A program made the position numbers and the translations under genes. Below, one piece after another: positions 48,262 through 56,085 of a stretch of 64,000 nucleotides of DNA. Under the pieces are notes generated by a model that worked only from the letters and a program-made list of their open reading frames with translations, did no database searches and was not told the origin of the DNA. The first letter of the stretch is position 1; the number at the start of each line of letters is the position of its first letter. This DNA comes from CG2-30-36-16 sp964372115 (lineage in GTDB: Bacteria > Bacteroidota > Ignavibacteria > Ignavibacteriales > Ignavibacteriaceae). The DNA lies in contig CAYJPN010000004.1 in NCBI GenBank assembly GCA_964372115.1, positions 124,001 to 188,000 of the forward strand, written 5' to 3'.

Positions 48262-49031
48262 TGAGCGACAATCATATAACCTTGAAGTTAAAAATCTGGC
48301 GTCAGGAAAATAGAAACGCTAAAGGCTACTTTGAAGAATTTAATCAAAAAGTTTCTCCCGATTCATCGATTCTTGAAATGCTTGACGAAGTAAATAACCT
48401 TCTGGAAGCCGAAGGAAAAACTCCGATTGCATTTGAGAGCGACTGCCGCGAGGGTATTTGTGGAACTTGCGGTTTAGTGGTGGGCGGACATCCGCATGGA
48501 CCATTACCTAAAACAGCAACGTGTCAATTGCACATGCGCAATTTCAAAGACGGCGAAACACTTTATATTGAACCGTTCAGAGCAGCGGCTTTTCCTATTA
48601 TCAAAGATTTAATTGTTGATAGATCGGGTTTTGATAAAATTCAACAAGCAGGCGGGTACACATCATTTAATACAGGCAGCGCACAGGATGCAAACGCCAT
48701 CCTAATTTCGAAAGAAAAAGCAGACTTAGCGCTTGATGCTGCAGAATGTATAGGCTGCGGTGCTTGTGTGGCTGCTTGTAAAAATTCGTCGGCAATGCTT
48801 TTTGTTGGTGCAAAAGTTTCGCAGTTTGCGCTACTCCCACAAGGTCAACCTGAACGCTACGAACGCGTTGAAGCTATGGTGAAGGTTATGGACGAAAATT
48901 TCTTCGGAAGCTGCACAAACACTTACGCTTGCGAAGCCGAGTGCCCACAGGGTATTTCTATAAGCAATATTGCACGTATGAACCGTGACTACTTAAAAGC
49001 AAAACTTTGTGAGGAAAAAGTAGAAGCGTAA
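48261..49031 (+). CDS. sdhB: Succinate dehydrogenase/fumarate reductase iron-sulfur subunit
   Basis: A 256-residue electron-transfer subunit. The [2Fe-2S] site is SDCREGICGTCGLVVGG with a later Cys in TATC. The [4Fe-4S] site is CIGCGACVAAC, and the [3Fe-4S] region is CTNTYACEAECPQGI. The type B-like length and cysteine spacing fit the sdhC found here. It ends the operon before two tandem hairpins, the second a strong terminator. Confidence 0.96.
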   Translation: MSDNHITLKLKIWRQENRNAKGYFEEFNQKVSPDSSILEMLDEVNNLLEAEGKTPIAFESDCREGICGTCGLVVGGHPHGPLPKTATCQLHMRNFKDGETLYIEPFRAAAFPIIKDLIVDRSGFDKIQQAGGYTSFNTGSAQDANAILISKEKADLALDAAECIGCGACVAACKNSSAMLFVGAKVSQFALLPQGQPERYERVEAMVKVMDENFFGSCTNTYACEAECPQGISISNIARMNRDYLKAKLCEEKVEA

Positions 49032-49090
49032 ATATGAAAAATCATTTAAGAGAACACTTTTTTTTGTTCTCTAAAAAAATCTTTTCAAGT

Positions 49091-49121
49091 AAAAAGGAAC
49101 GGCAGCCGCCGTTCCTTTTTT
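49091..49121 (+). terminator. Rho-independent terminator after sdhCAB
   Basis: A 13-bp stem (AAAAAGGAACGGC, 49091-49103, with GCCGTTCCTTTTT, 49108-49120), loop AGCC, and a T run. A weaker hairpin with a T-rich loop lies just upstream (49049-49072). This terminator is the insertion context of the intron remnant that follows. Confidence 0.94.
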
Positions 49122-49329
49122 GGTTCGCCTGACATGGGCGATAACTATAGGGCGCAAATCCTTAACACACCATGAAAGTTGGAAGTGTTAGCTTAAGACA
49201 AGGGTGTTCACCGCGAGGAGGAATCTGAAGGAAGTCGACGGCAAAATCTCGGTCTGACGAACAGGAAGCAGATAAAAAGCGGATGCACTTGGACGAGCTT
49301 GCTAAACATAGCAAAGTCAAAGTATCAGT

Positions 49330-49595
49330 ATGGCGCGGCATCTCTCAAAGCTGCATAAAGTAACAGAAGGATGGGTAAACTACTTTGCCATAGCCGACTG
49401 CAAGACAGCGCTTCAAAGGTTAGACAGCATGATAAGAATCCGCCTGCGCATGTGTATCCGGAAAAGCTGGAAGAAAGTATGTAACCGAATGAAACAGCTT
49501 AGTCCGGAATACTACGTCATACGCTTACCAATGACTATTTCAGAAAGATAGGGTACAAAGAAATGAGTGTCACATATCTATTAAGGCACATTTAA
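49330..49595 (+). pseudogene. C-terminal scrap of group II intron reverse transcriptase/maturase
   Basis: The frame from 49330 encodes the maturase-specific (GIIM/domain X) pattern: EGWVNYFAIADCKTALQRLD, then IRIRLRMCIRKSWKKV. Normal IIC proteins have a long R-T domain before this; none is present. The expected C-terminal tail NDYFRKIGYKEMSVTYLL appears in another frame from 49530 to the stop at 49593-49595, so there is also a frameshift near 49528, and the segment between MKQL and the tail is shortened. It cannot be functional as a reverse transcriptase. Confidence 0.88.
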
Positions 49596-49598
49596 GAA

Positions 49599-49630
49599 GC
49601 GCCGTATGCCGAACGGCGCGTACTATGGTG
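49599..49630 (+). ncRNA. Group II intron domain V hairpin with two pair-breaking changes
   Basis: The catalytic CGC triad is at 49600-49602, the helix is interrupted by the CG bulge (49619-49620), and the apical loop region is GAAC. On the 3' strand TACTATGG stands where TACGGTGG is expected, so C49602 and C49603 face A49625 and T49624 and are unpaired. The triad-side mismatch makes splicing activity doubtful. Confidence 0.7.
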
Positions 49631-49876
49631 TGAGAGGACGGCAAGCGAAGTAATCACCTGCCGCCTACTCGATTGCAATGCTAAAAATATTGACGATTCA
49701 GCAGTCAATTTATCAGTTTACTCTTGATCGAATAAAACGATCGCTTAGCTGATCAAATTCTAATAATTATTACGAATAGAATTTAGTTAAAAATCAGTTT
49801 TGCTTTAAGTTGAGTGTTTTTATTCTTGCAAGTAATGATCAACTGTTTTACATTTGCCGCGGTTCTTTTTATAATG

Positions 49877-49984
49877 TTTATGGTGTCCCGGTTAGAACGG
49901 GACTCTATCGGGAAGTCCGGTGTAAATCCGGCGCTGACGCGCAACTGTAAGCCTATATAGGTAAGCCAGGAGACCTGCCATAAA
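49877..49984 (+). promoter_or_regulatory. Cobalamin (AdoCbl) riboswitch aptamer
   Basis: P1 pairs TTTATGG (49877-49883) with CCATAAA (49978-49984). Inside are the conserved cobalamin aptamer elements: GGTGTCCCGGTT, a GGGAA-GTCCGGTGTAAATCCGGC block, GCTGACGCGCAACTGTAAGC, and the B12 box AGCCAGGAGACCTGCC. It lies 110 bases upstream of a BtuB-like receptor gene and would switch that operon off when cobalamin is plentiful. Confidence 0.96.
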
Positions 49985-50001
49985 CTTTTTTAGTAATCCG
50001 C

Positions 50002-50067
50002 CTTCGCGACCAAGGTAAAGATTATAAGATTCAATTCTTATACCCTCTCATACATTTACTCGCGAAG
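50002..50067 (+). promoter_or_regulatory. Candidate riboswitch expression platform (nested hairpins)
   Basis: CTTCGCGA (50002-50009) can pair with TCGCGAAG (50060-50067), enclosing an inner hairpin TATAAGA (50023-50029)/TCTTATA (50036-50042). It lies between aptamer and start codon with no T run after the outer stem, so translational control or anti-termination is more likely than a simple terminator. The start codon GTG (50095) has no clear ribosome binding site. Confidence 0.5.
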
Positions 50068-50094
50068 ACTTAATAAATAAAGATTTTTATTATC

Positions 50095-52257
50095 GTGTAT
50101 CGCTTTCTTTTTTTTCTTTTATTTATAACAAACCTAAATGCGCAAACAGTTTTTGTTATCGACAGTTTGACTGCGTTGCCGCTTGAAAATGTAAATATTT
50201 TTACGGTTGATACCAGTCGTTACGCGATAAGCGACCGGTTCGGAAAGTTTGATTTATCAGTTTTTTATCCGGATGACGAATTAATTTTCTCACATATTTC
50301 TTATCTCAAAAAGCATATAAAAGCAAACCGATTAAAAATTAATTCACGTATTTATTTAATCCCTTCCAGTTTCAATACAGAAGACGTTAATGTAATTGAT
50401 AAAAAAATAAATAAAGATTTGCAGTCATTCAATGAGGAGATAAATCTTACTCCGGAGACAAAGACCATTTATTTGAACATTGGCGATATTTTAAAAAGTA
50501 AATCGTCACTCTTTATTCGAGACTACGGCGGCTTTGGCGGTGTAAAAACTGCATCAACGCGCGGGCTAAGCAGCGAAAATACGGTTGTACTTTTTAACGA
50601 AGCCAGAATAAATGATCTGCGCACAGGACTTGTTGACCTTTCGACCATCGGAACAGCAAGCATGGATAAAATATCTTATCAAAAAAATGCCGGCGATGAT
50701 GTTGACTTTCCTGCTGCCGGAGGGGTACTAAAAATTTATTCAGATCAATCATTTAAAGGTGAAAAGTTAAATGCCGGTTTAAAACTGAGCTCCGATAAAT
50801 ATCAATCGGCAGTTATTAATTACAAGGGTGGTTCTGAAAATTTATTTTATTCATTAAGCGGTGAAAGGGCTTTTTCTTCAAATCATTATTCATATATTTT
50901 TAATAATATAAGATTGAAAAGAGAAAACGCAGATTTTAACAAATCATTTTTAAGCGCTGATATAAATTATAAAACCGATAAAACAAAATTTAGTTTTTAT
51001 ATAAACTATCTTCATTTACAAAGCGGGATACCGGGTTTTGTAGTTACAAATAATTATTCTTCTTCACGGGCGCAAAACTTAAATCGTTCAATTTTAAACA
51101 TTCTTAACTCTGAAATAGTTTTATCCGACAACTGGCAATACAATGGTGTGTTTTATTTTAATCATCAGGAATTAGCAATTAATGATCCGGATGGAATAGT
51201 AGTTTTTGCTGATTCCAAAAAGGATTCCCGTTTGTCAGAGTATTCTTTTCAAAATAAAATGTCTTTTTCAAAAGGTGTTCTCAGTTTCAACTTAATTTAT
51301 ACCGCTTCTTTTTCGCAGTTAAACAATATTACATCGTTTGTTTCTTCGAACGATTCTCCCCAAAAAATAAGCAGTATAAAACATTCAATTTTCGGGGGAG
51401 GGAATTATTCATTCATTAAACCTTTGGCTTTCCCTTTTATAATCCGGATATCATCGGGTGCGGGGGTTCAAATGTTAAATGAAAAATTGCAAAAAGAAAA
51501 TCATTCGCAAAATATTTTTTATCGAACAGGGATAGCTTTGTTCCCGGTACGTCTGCCGCAATTGGTTTTTAAAGCGCATTACGCAAAAGAATATCGGGTA
51601 CCGACTTTTAATGAGAGGTACTATTCGAATTTGTTCAATCATTATGAATTAAAACAGGAAAAGTACAACAGCTTTGATGCAGGAGTTGACGCGGAGATTG
51701 GTTTGGAGGATGTATTAGAACTGTCCGTTGTGTATTATGATATTAGAGGGAAAGATAAAATTATCTGGATACCCACACGTCTCGCTATTCAAACTCCCCG
51801 CAATATTGCCGAAGTGGAATCGAAGGGTTTGGAGTTCACAGCAAATCAAAAATTATTGAATAAAAAAATGGATTTGTATTTTGTTTATAATTATTCCGAC
51901 GCCAGAAATAAAACCAGGCTTTCAGCAACAGATTACAATTTTAACAAACAATTAATTTATACACCGCTTCACAAGTTAAATGCCGGCATTAGTTATACAG
52001 ATGATAGTTTTTTTATTTCAGTTAATTCGTCGTTCGTAAGTCAGCGTTATTACACATCGGACAATAATCCATTATACTTGCTGCCGGACTATTTTGTATT
52101 TGATTTAAGCGGGGGAATAACCTTTAAATTCAGCGAGCTAACACACCGCTTTTCCATCACCGCTTACAACTTGTTTGATGAAAAATATTTCGTCATTCAA
52201 TCTTATCCGATGCCATTAAGAACTTATTTATTAACTTATTCCATGGAGATTAAATGA
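50095..52257 (+). CDS. btuB: BtuB-like TonB-dependent receptor for cobalamin
   Basis: A 720-residue outer-membrane receptor with a signal peptide (to NLNAQT) and a short carboxypeptidase-regulatory-like domain (~20-100). The plug has DILKSKSSLFIRDYGGFGGVKTASTRGL and VVLFNEARINDL, and a barrel follows to the end. The GTG start is the only one placing the signal peptide at the N-terminus. Cobalamin specificity is inferred from the upstream riboswitch and the downstream BtuG-like lipoprotein, not from the protein itself. Its last 4 bases overlap the next start (ATGA). Confidence 0.9.
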   Translation: MYRFLFFLLFITNLNAQTVFVIDSLTALPLENVNIFTVDTSRYAISDRFGKFDLSVFYPDDELIFSHISYLKKHIKANRLKINSRIYLIPSSFNTEDVNVIDKKINKDLQSFNEEINLTPETKTIYLNIGDILKSKSSLFIRDYGGFGGVKTASTRGLSSENTVVLFNEARINDLRTGLVDLSTIGTASMDKISYQKNAGDDVDFPAAGGVLKIYSDQSFKGEKLNAGLKLSSDKYQSAVINYKGGSENLFYSLSGERAFSSNHYSYIFNNIRLKRENADFNKSFLSADINYKTDKTKFSFYINYLHLQSGIPGFVVTNNYSSSRAQNLNRSILNILNSEIVLSDNWQYNGVFYFNHQELAINDPDGIVVFADSKKDSRLSEYSFQNKMSFSKGVLSFNLIYTASFSQLNNITSFVSSNDSPQKISSIKHSIFGGGNYSFIKPLAFPFIIRISSGAGVQMLNEKLQKENHSQNIFYRTGIALFPVRLPQLVFKAHYAKEYRVPTFNERYYSNLFNHYELKQEKYNSFDAGVDAEIGLEDVLELSVVYYDIRGKDKIIWIPTRLAIQTPRNIAEVESKGLEFTANQKLLNKKMDLYFVYNYSDARNKTRLSATDYNFNKQLIYTPLHKLNAGISYTDDSFFISVNSSFVSQRYYTSDNNPLYLLPDYFVFDLSGGITFKFSELTHRFSITAYNLFDEKYFVIQSYPMPLRTYLLTYSMEIK

Positions 52258-53303
52258 AAAAAATAGTCTTGCTTTTTATTTCTTCACTTATAATATCATC
52301 ATGTTCAAAAGATAACACCGTAGACCCGCCAGCAGCAGCATCTTCCAAAGGTATTTATGTTGTTGATGAAGGATCATTTTCGCAAAATAATGCATCGCTT
52401 ACTTATTACAATTTAGAAACCGGCGAGGTTAATTATAACGCTTATAGTAACGCAAACGGCGGCGCAAGGCTGGGTGATAATGCAAACAGTTTGTTTATAT
52501 TAAACGACAAGGGATATATAGCGGTTGACAACTCAAATAAAATTGAAATAATTAATCTTGATAACTTCAAATCACTTGGGCAAATTGATCTCGGCACAGC
52601 CGGTAGCCCCAGAGAAATATGGATGGTCGATTCAACTGAAGGGTATGTTACAAGTTTGTATTCAGGACAAGTTATTAAATTTAGTACCACAACAAAATCT
52701 ATTATTAAGAGAATTGATGTGGGGAGTTATCCTGAGGGAATTGTCGGAAGCCACGGGAAATTATTTGTCGCTAATTCAGGGTTTGGCTCATCAAATACAA
52801 TAAGTGTAATTGATTTAGCGACGGAAAACGTTTCTAAAAATTTACATGTTGGTTATAATCCGAGAGTAATATTATCTGCGAGTGATGGATATGTTTATGT
52901 TGCTTGTACCGGCTCTTACACCGATACAACAGTGTTCAGCGGTGTTTATAAAATTGATCCGGTAAGTGCTTCGGTGCTTGATTCGATAAAAATAAACAAA
53001 AATCCGGGCGAGATGTGCGAAGTTTCAGGCAATAGACTTTTTGTTGTAAACAATGATGGTGTAAACTTTGTAAATATGAGTTTTAATTCTGCTCCGACAT
53101 TAGCAATTGCGTCAGCTACAGTTAATAATATTTCAATGATTGTTTATTCTGTTGCATACGACAAAAACTCTCAAACTGTTTATTGCGGAAACCCGAAAGA
53201 CTTTATGCAAAGCGGGGAAGTAGCCGCATTTAAGTTAGACGGAAGCGAAATAAAAAGATTTAATACCGGAATAAACCCGGGTTCAATAGTTATTCGCAAT
53301 TAA
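52254..53303 (+). CDS. BtuG-like surface lipoprotein (YncE-type beta-propeller)
   Basis: A 349-residue lipoprotein (lipobox ISSC, Cys17). The rest shows repeated blades: G-I-Y-V-V-D-E-G-S-F-S-Q-N-N-A-S-L-T, SREIW-like and KLFVANSGFGSSNTISVIDL, then GYVYVACTG, typical of a seven-bladed YncE-like propeller. In Bacteroides, BtuG is a lipoprotein of this kind that caps BtuB and binds B12 extremely tightly. Overlap with the riboswitch-controlled receptor gene makes this role likely here. Residue-level conservation with BtuG could not be checked. Confidence 0.78.
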   Translation: MKKIVLLFISSLIISSCSKDNTVDPPAAASSKGIYVVDEGSFSQNNASLTYYNLETGEVNYNAYSNANGGARLGDNANSLFILNDKGYIAVDNSNKIEIINLDNFKSLGQIDLGTAGSPREIWMVDSTEGYVTSLYSGQVIKFSTTTKSIIKRIDVGSYPEGIVGSHGKLFVANSGFGSSNTISVIDLATENVSKNLHVGYNPRVILSASDGYVYVACTGSYTDTTVFSGVYKIDPVSASVLDSIKINKNPGEMCEVSGNRLFVVNNDGVNFVNMSFNSAPTLAIASATVNNISMIVYSVAYDKNSQTVYCGNPKDFMQSGEVAAFKLDGSEIKRFNTGINPGSIVIRN

Positions 53304-53414
53304 TTTTCTTAACCGTGTGATTAAAATTAATTTCTGTTATATTTAGGAAGTTCTTAAGGAAATTATTTTGTTAGAAAATAAAGGTTTTTATAAAATTATA
53401 CGAAAGGAAAAACA

Positions 53415-53948
53415 ATGAATTCAAATACTTTTAACCCCCGTTTTTGGGTTTTAAGCGGAATGATATTAGCCGCTGCATTTTTCCGGTTTTTACCTCACCC
53501 GCCAAATTTTGTCCCAATAGCAGCAATGGCTTTGTTCGGAGGTGCATATTTTACAAATAAAAAATTGGCTTTTATAGTGCCATTTGCAGCTATGTTGTTA
53601 AGCGACTTGATTTTAGGATTTCACGCAGCAATGTGGGCGGTATATTTAAGTTTCGGTTTAATAGTTGTTATCGGAATGTCAATTAGCCGAAATAAAAAAG
53701 CCGGTTCCGTCATTCTTGCCGCAATCTCTGCGTCTGTGTCATTTTTTGTAATAACAAACTTCGCGCATTGGCTCATTGACCCTATCTACGCAAAAACAGG
53801 CGTCGGTTTAGCCGCATGTTACACCGCAGCTGTGCCGTTTTTCCACTACACACTATTAGGCGATTTGTTTTATGCCGGTGTGATGTTCGGTGCATACGAA
53901 CTTGTAAAAATGAAATTTCCGGTTCTACAGGATGTTAAAATTTACTAA
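53415..53948 (+). CDS. DUF6580 family membrane protein, candidate cobalamin transporter
   Basis: A 177-residue polytopic protein with five or six helices. It shows the family's N-terminal motif (RFLPHPPNFVPIAAMALFGGAYF) and paired cores LLSDLILGFH and LGDLFYAGVMFGAYEL. The size and layout resemble ECF S-component or BtuM-like vitamin carriers. It follows the BtuG-like gene by 112 bases with GAAAGGAAAAACA before the ATG and ends at a bidirectional terminator, so it may be in the riboswitch operon or have its own promoter. No BtuCDF genes are in the window. A B12 uptake role is an inference. Confidence 0.72.
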   Translation: MNSNTFNPRFWVLSGMILAAAFFRFLPHPPNFVPIAAMALFGGAYFTNKKLAFIVPFAAMLLSDLILGFHAAMWAVYLSFGLIVVIGMSISRNKKAGSVILAAISASVSFFVITNFAHWLIDPIYAKTGVGLAACYTAAVPFFHYTLLGDLFYAGVMFGAYELVKMKFPVLQDVKIY

Positions 53949-53974
53949 AAATTGAAAAGTATAAATTAAAAATT

Positions 53975-54000
53975 AAAAAGCAGGCTTGTCCTGCTTTTTT
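53975..54000. terminator. Bidirectional terminator between DUF6580 and ATP-grasp genes
   Basis: AAAAAGCAGG (53975-53984), loop CTTGT, CCTGCTTTTT (53990-53999). A-runs and T-runs on both sides fit termination of both the + strand B12 operon and the convergent minus-strand ligase gene. Confidence 0.88.
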
Positions 54001-54089
54001 AAAAAATACTTCCTATACTTTATCTGAACCTCATTTATTCCTATAATCATTTTATCTTTTTATAGAAAAATATAAATTACTTAATTCTC

Positions 54090-55142
54090 TTACTTTTTCC
54101 CTCTTTCATAGGCAAAGCGAATAATTTTTTTCAGCGCTTTTATGTAAGAAATTCCTGCTGCTTCAGCGGAGCGCATAAAACCCATTCCCTCGGTTAAATC
54201 GGGGTTCGGGTTTACTTCCAAAACGTAAAGTTCCTTATCTTTATCAAGCCGCATATCAACCCTTGCGTAATCACGGCAGCCCATCTCTTTAAATGCTTTT
54301 AAAGCAATGGTTTTTGCTTTTTGTTCAATTCGTTTTGGAAGAATAGAAGGACAAATTGGAATTGTTTTGTGGTAAGCCTCATGGTGTGGGTCCCATTTAG
54401 CCTGGTAGCTTACAATATTATGTAGATGGTCGGGCATGCTTGTAAAATCGATTTCGCTAATTGGCAGCGTCTCAGGTTCAACATCGCCGATTACAGCAAC
54501 GTTTAATTCCCTACCCTCAATAAATTCTTCAACAAGCGCGGGTTGTTTAAAATAACTTAAAACATAGTCCACCCGTTTTCTAAGGGCTTTATGGTTATAA
54601 ACTATTGAATCGTTTTCAATTCCAACGCTCGCATCCTCATAAGCCGGTTTTATCATTAATGGGTATTTGAGATTGTAAATATACCGGGTTTTACGTTCTT
54701 TTATGAAAACAAAGCGCGGCGTCTTTATGCAAAGGGAATTCATTAATCGCTTTGTTAGAATTTTACTCTGGCAATTTGCGAGTGCAGTGGGGGTAGCTCC
54801 TGTATAAGGTATACGGAGCAGCTCAAATAACCCGACAATATTCATTTCGAAGCGCGCATTATCCTTAAAAATTTCAATAAAGTTAAAAATTACATCAGGT
54901 CTGTTATTTTTAAGCTCATCGGTTAAAATTTGCAGATTGTCGAGTATATTCATTGCCTTAACATCAAAACCGCTTTTAGTCAGTTTTTTAGCCATCAAAT
55001 CAAATTCGTCCATCGGGTTCATCTGATCAACTTCGAAATAGGGGACAAACTCAAGAGGTTTTTGTGGTTCGGTTGGATGCAGGTTATATAACTCCGGCGA
55101 AGGTTCGTTATATGCGAGTAACACTTTTATTTTTTTTCTCAT
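54090..55142 (-). CDS. D-Ala-D-Ala-ligase-like ATP-grasp enzyme
   Basis: About 350 residues from the ATG at 55142. An in-frame start at 55223 would add a low-complexity unconserved leader and is rejected. It is an ATP-grasp fold enzyme: YPLMIKPAYEDASVGIENDS (phosphate and lysine site), VEEFIEGRELNVAVIGD, YARVDMRLDKD, and the metal site LYVLEVNPNPDL. The N-terminal domain (PDVIFNFIEIF) resembles the D-alanine-D-alanine ligase family. It joins a carboxylate to an amine using ATP. Cell-wall D-Ala ligation is not certain because the substrate-binding loop is diverged. It is divergent to a C39-like protease gene. Confidence 0.85.
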   Translation of the reverse strand: MRKKIKVLLAYNEPSPELYNLHPTEPQKPLEFVPYFEVDQMNPMDEFDLMAKKLTKSGFDVKAMNILDNLQILTDELKNNRPDVIFNFIEIFKDNARFEMNIVGLFELLRIPYTGATPTALANCQSKILTKRLMNSLCIKTPRFVFIKERKTRYIYNLKYPLMIKPAYEDASVGIENDSIVYNHKALRKRVDYVLSYFKQPALVEEFIEGRELNVAVIGDVEPETLPISEIDFTSMPDHLHNIVSYQAKWDPHHEAYHKTIPICPSILPKRIEQKAKTIALKAFKEMGCRDYARVDMRLDKDKELYVLEVNPNPDLTEGMGFMRSAEAAGISYIKALKKIIRFAYERGKK

Positions 55143-55239
55143 GTTGCAATAATAACAAAAATTATGTTTTTTATAAAGAATTAACATGATTTCCAACAAA
55201 TGATTTCTTAAATTAGCCAACAAAAAAAAACAGCGAAAA

Positions 55240-56076
55240 ATGAGTTTTTATCCCCAACCCTATAAATATCAGTGCGGACCTTTTGCCCTTAAATATGCTC
55301 TTGTAATGCTCGGCTTATTTGAAAACGAAAGGGAAATAGGAAAAAAAGCGGGCAGCACCTGGTGGTACGGCACAGATGAAATAGGGCTTGCCAAAGCCGC
55401 CCGAAGTTATAAATGTAACATGAAATACTTTAGAAGGGAGATTCGCGTTGAAGCTATTAAAGCGTTAAATTATAATCTCAAACGTGGTTTGCCGTGCGTT
55501 TTAAGTGTTGATGGCTGGGAACACTGGTTTACCGTTATCAACGAACAAAAAGGGAAGTATATAGTTGTTGACAGCGCTTTAGATAAAGTGATTGTTATTT
55601 ATACAGTCAATCAGCTTTTAAAAAGATGGAAATATTTTGACGATGAAAACGGTGAAATAAGTTACGACGGTTATGCTTTAACACCGAAATTTAAAGTAAT
55701 TACAAAAGCAAATTTTACACTTGAAAAAGCACGTTATGTTATGCGTGATAGAAATAAATTGCTTGCTGAAAAATGGGATACATATTTTAACGATTTAATA
55801 AATATCTGCCGCCCGCGTGTTCCACAATCTAAAAGGGTAATATCCTTCGCAGAGTTTTTAAGGCGGCACGAAAAACTTATAATAACCGAAGTTGCAAACT
55901 GGCACGGCACACCCTCTTACAAAGAGTTGGATAAAATTTTAAAAAATCTACAGTTTGTCGCCGAAGTATACGATCTTGTTATTTACTTTGAAGATCAAAA
56001 AAAGGCGTTGGTAGATTTAGCCGCAATCTTGATGATGTACTCCTGCGGTAAATACGGCATGGAACCAATTTATTAG
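55240..56076 (+). CDS. C39-like cysteine peptidase family protein
   Basis: A 278-residue cytoplasmic protein (no signal peptide). The N-terminal half has a papain/C39-like catalytic core: nucleophile Cys12 in QCGPFALKYAL, His in DGWEHWFTV and the acid in IVVDSALDK. The C-terminal ~110 residues are helical with unknown function. It lacks the ABC exporter that normally carries a C39 domain. Isochorismatase-type and HMA genes follow on the same strand, and an ATP-grasp ligase is divergent. Possible roles are amide-bond cleavage or transglutaminase-like transfer on peptides; these are inferences. Confidence 0.72.
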   Translation: MSFYPQPYKYQCGPFALKYALVMLGLFENEREIGKKAGSTWWYGTDEIGLAKAARSYKCNMKYFRREIRVEAIKALNYNLKRGLPCVLSVDGWEHWFTVINEQKGKYIVVDSALDKVIVIYTVNQLLKRWKYFDDENGEISYDGYALTPKFKVITKANFTLEKARYVMRDRNKLLAEKWDTYFNDLINICRPRVPQSKRVISFAEFLRRHEKLIITEVANWHGTPSYKELDKILKNLQFVAEVYDLVIYFEDQKKALVDLAAILMMYSCGKYGMEPIY

Positions 56077-56085
56077 AGGTGAAAA

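Larger units (their letters stand above)
49123..49673 (+). mobile_element. Deletion-derived group IIC intron remnant
   Basis: The 5' part (49123-~49320) carries group IIC domain I landmarks in the right order: GACATGGGCG, CTATAGGGCGCAAATCC, GTTAGCTTAAGACAAGGGTG, GGAATCTGAAGGAAG, GACGGCAAAATCTCGG and TCTGACGAACAGGAAGCAG. These resemble the Oceanobacillus iheyensis IIC intron as I remember it. The 3' part has a domain V (49599-49630), GTGTGAGAGGAC and a domain VI ending CTACTCGAT. The total is ~550 bases against ~1.9 kb for an intact element. The rest of domain I, domains II/III and most of the reverse transcriptase are missing. It begins one base after the sdhB terminator T-tract, the known target type of IIC introns. 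The exact ends are estimated to within a few bases. Confidence 0.88.

Noticed and set aside
49049..49072. Hairpin AGAGAAC/GTTCTCT after sdhB as a terminator
   Set aside because: The T run is in the loop and the stem is followed by A, so it does not look like a working terminator. The real one is at 49091.
49330..49551. Intact small gene
   Set aside because: It is a fragment of a group II intron maturase with a frameshift and lies inside the intron remnant.
55143..55223. Longer start for the ATP-grasp gene
   Set aside because: The 27 extra residues are unlike the family and lie in the shared promoter region. The ATG at 55142 gives a normal ATP-grasp N-terminus.
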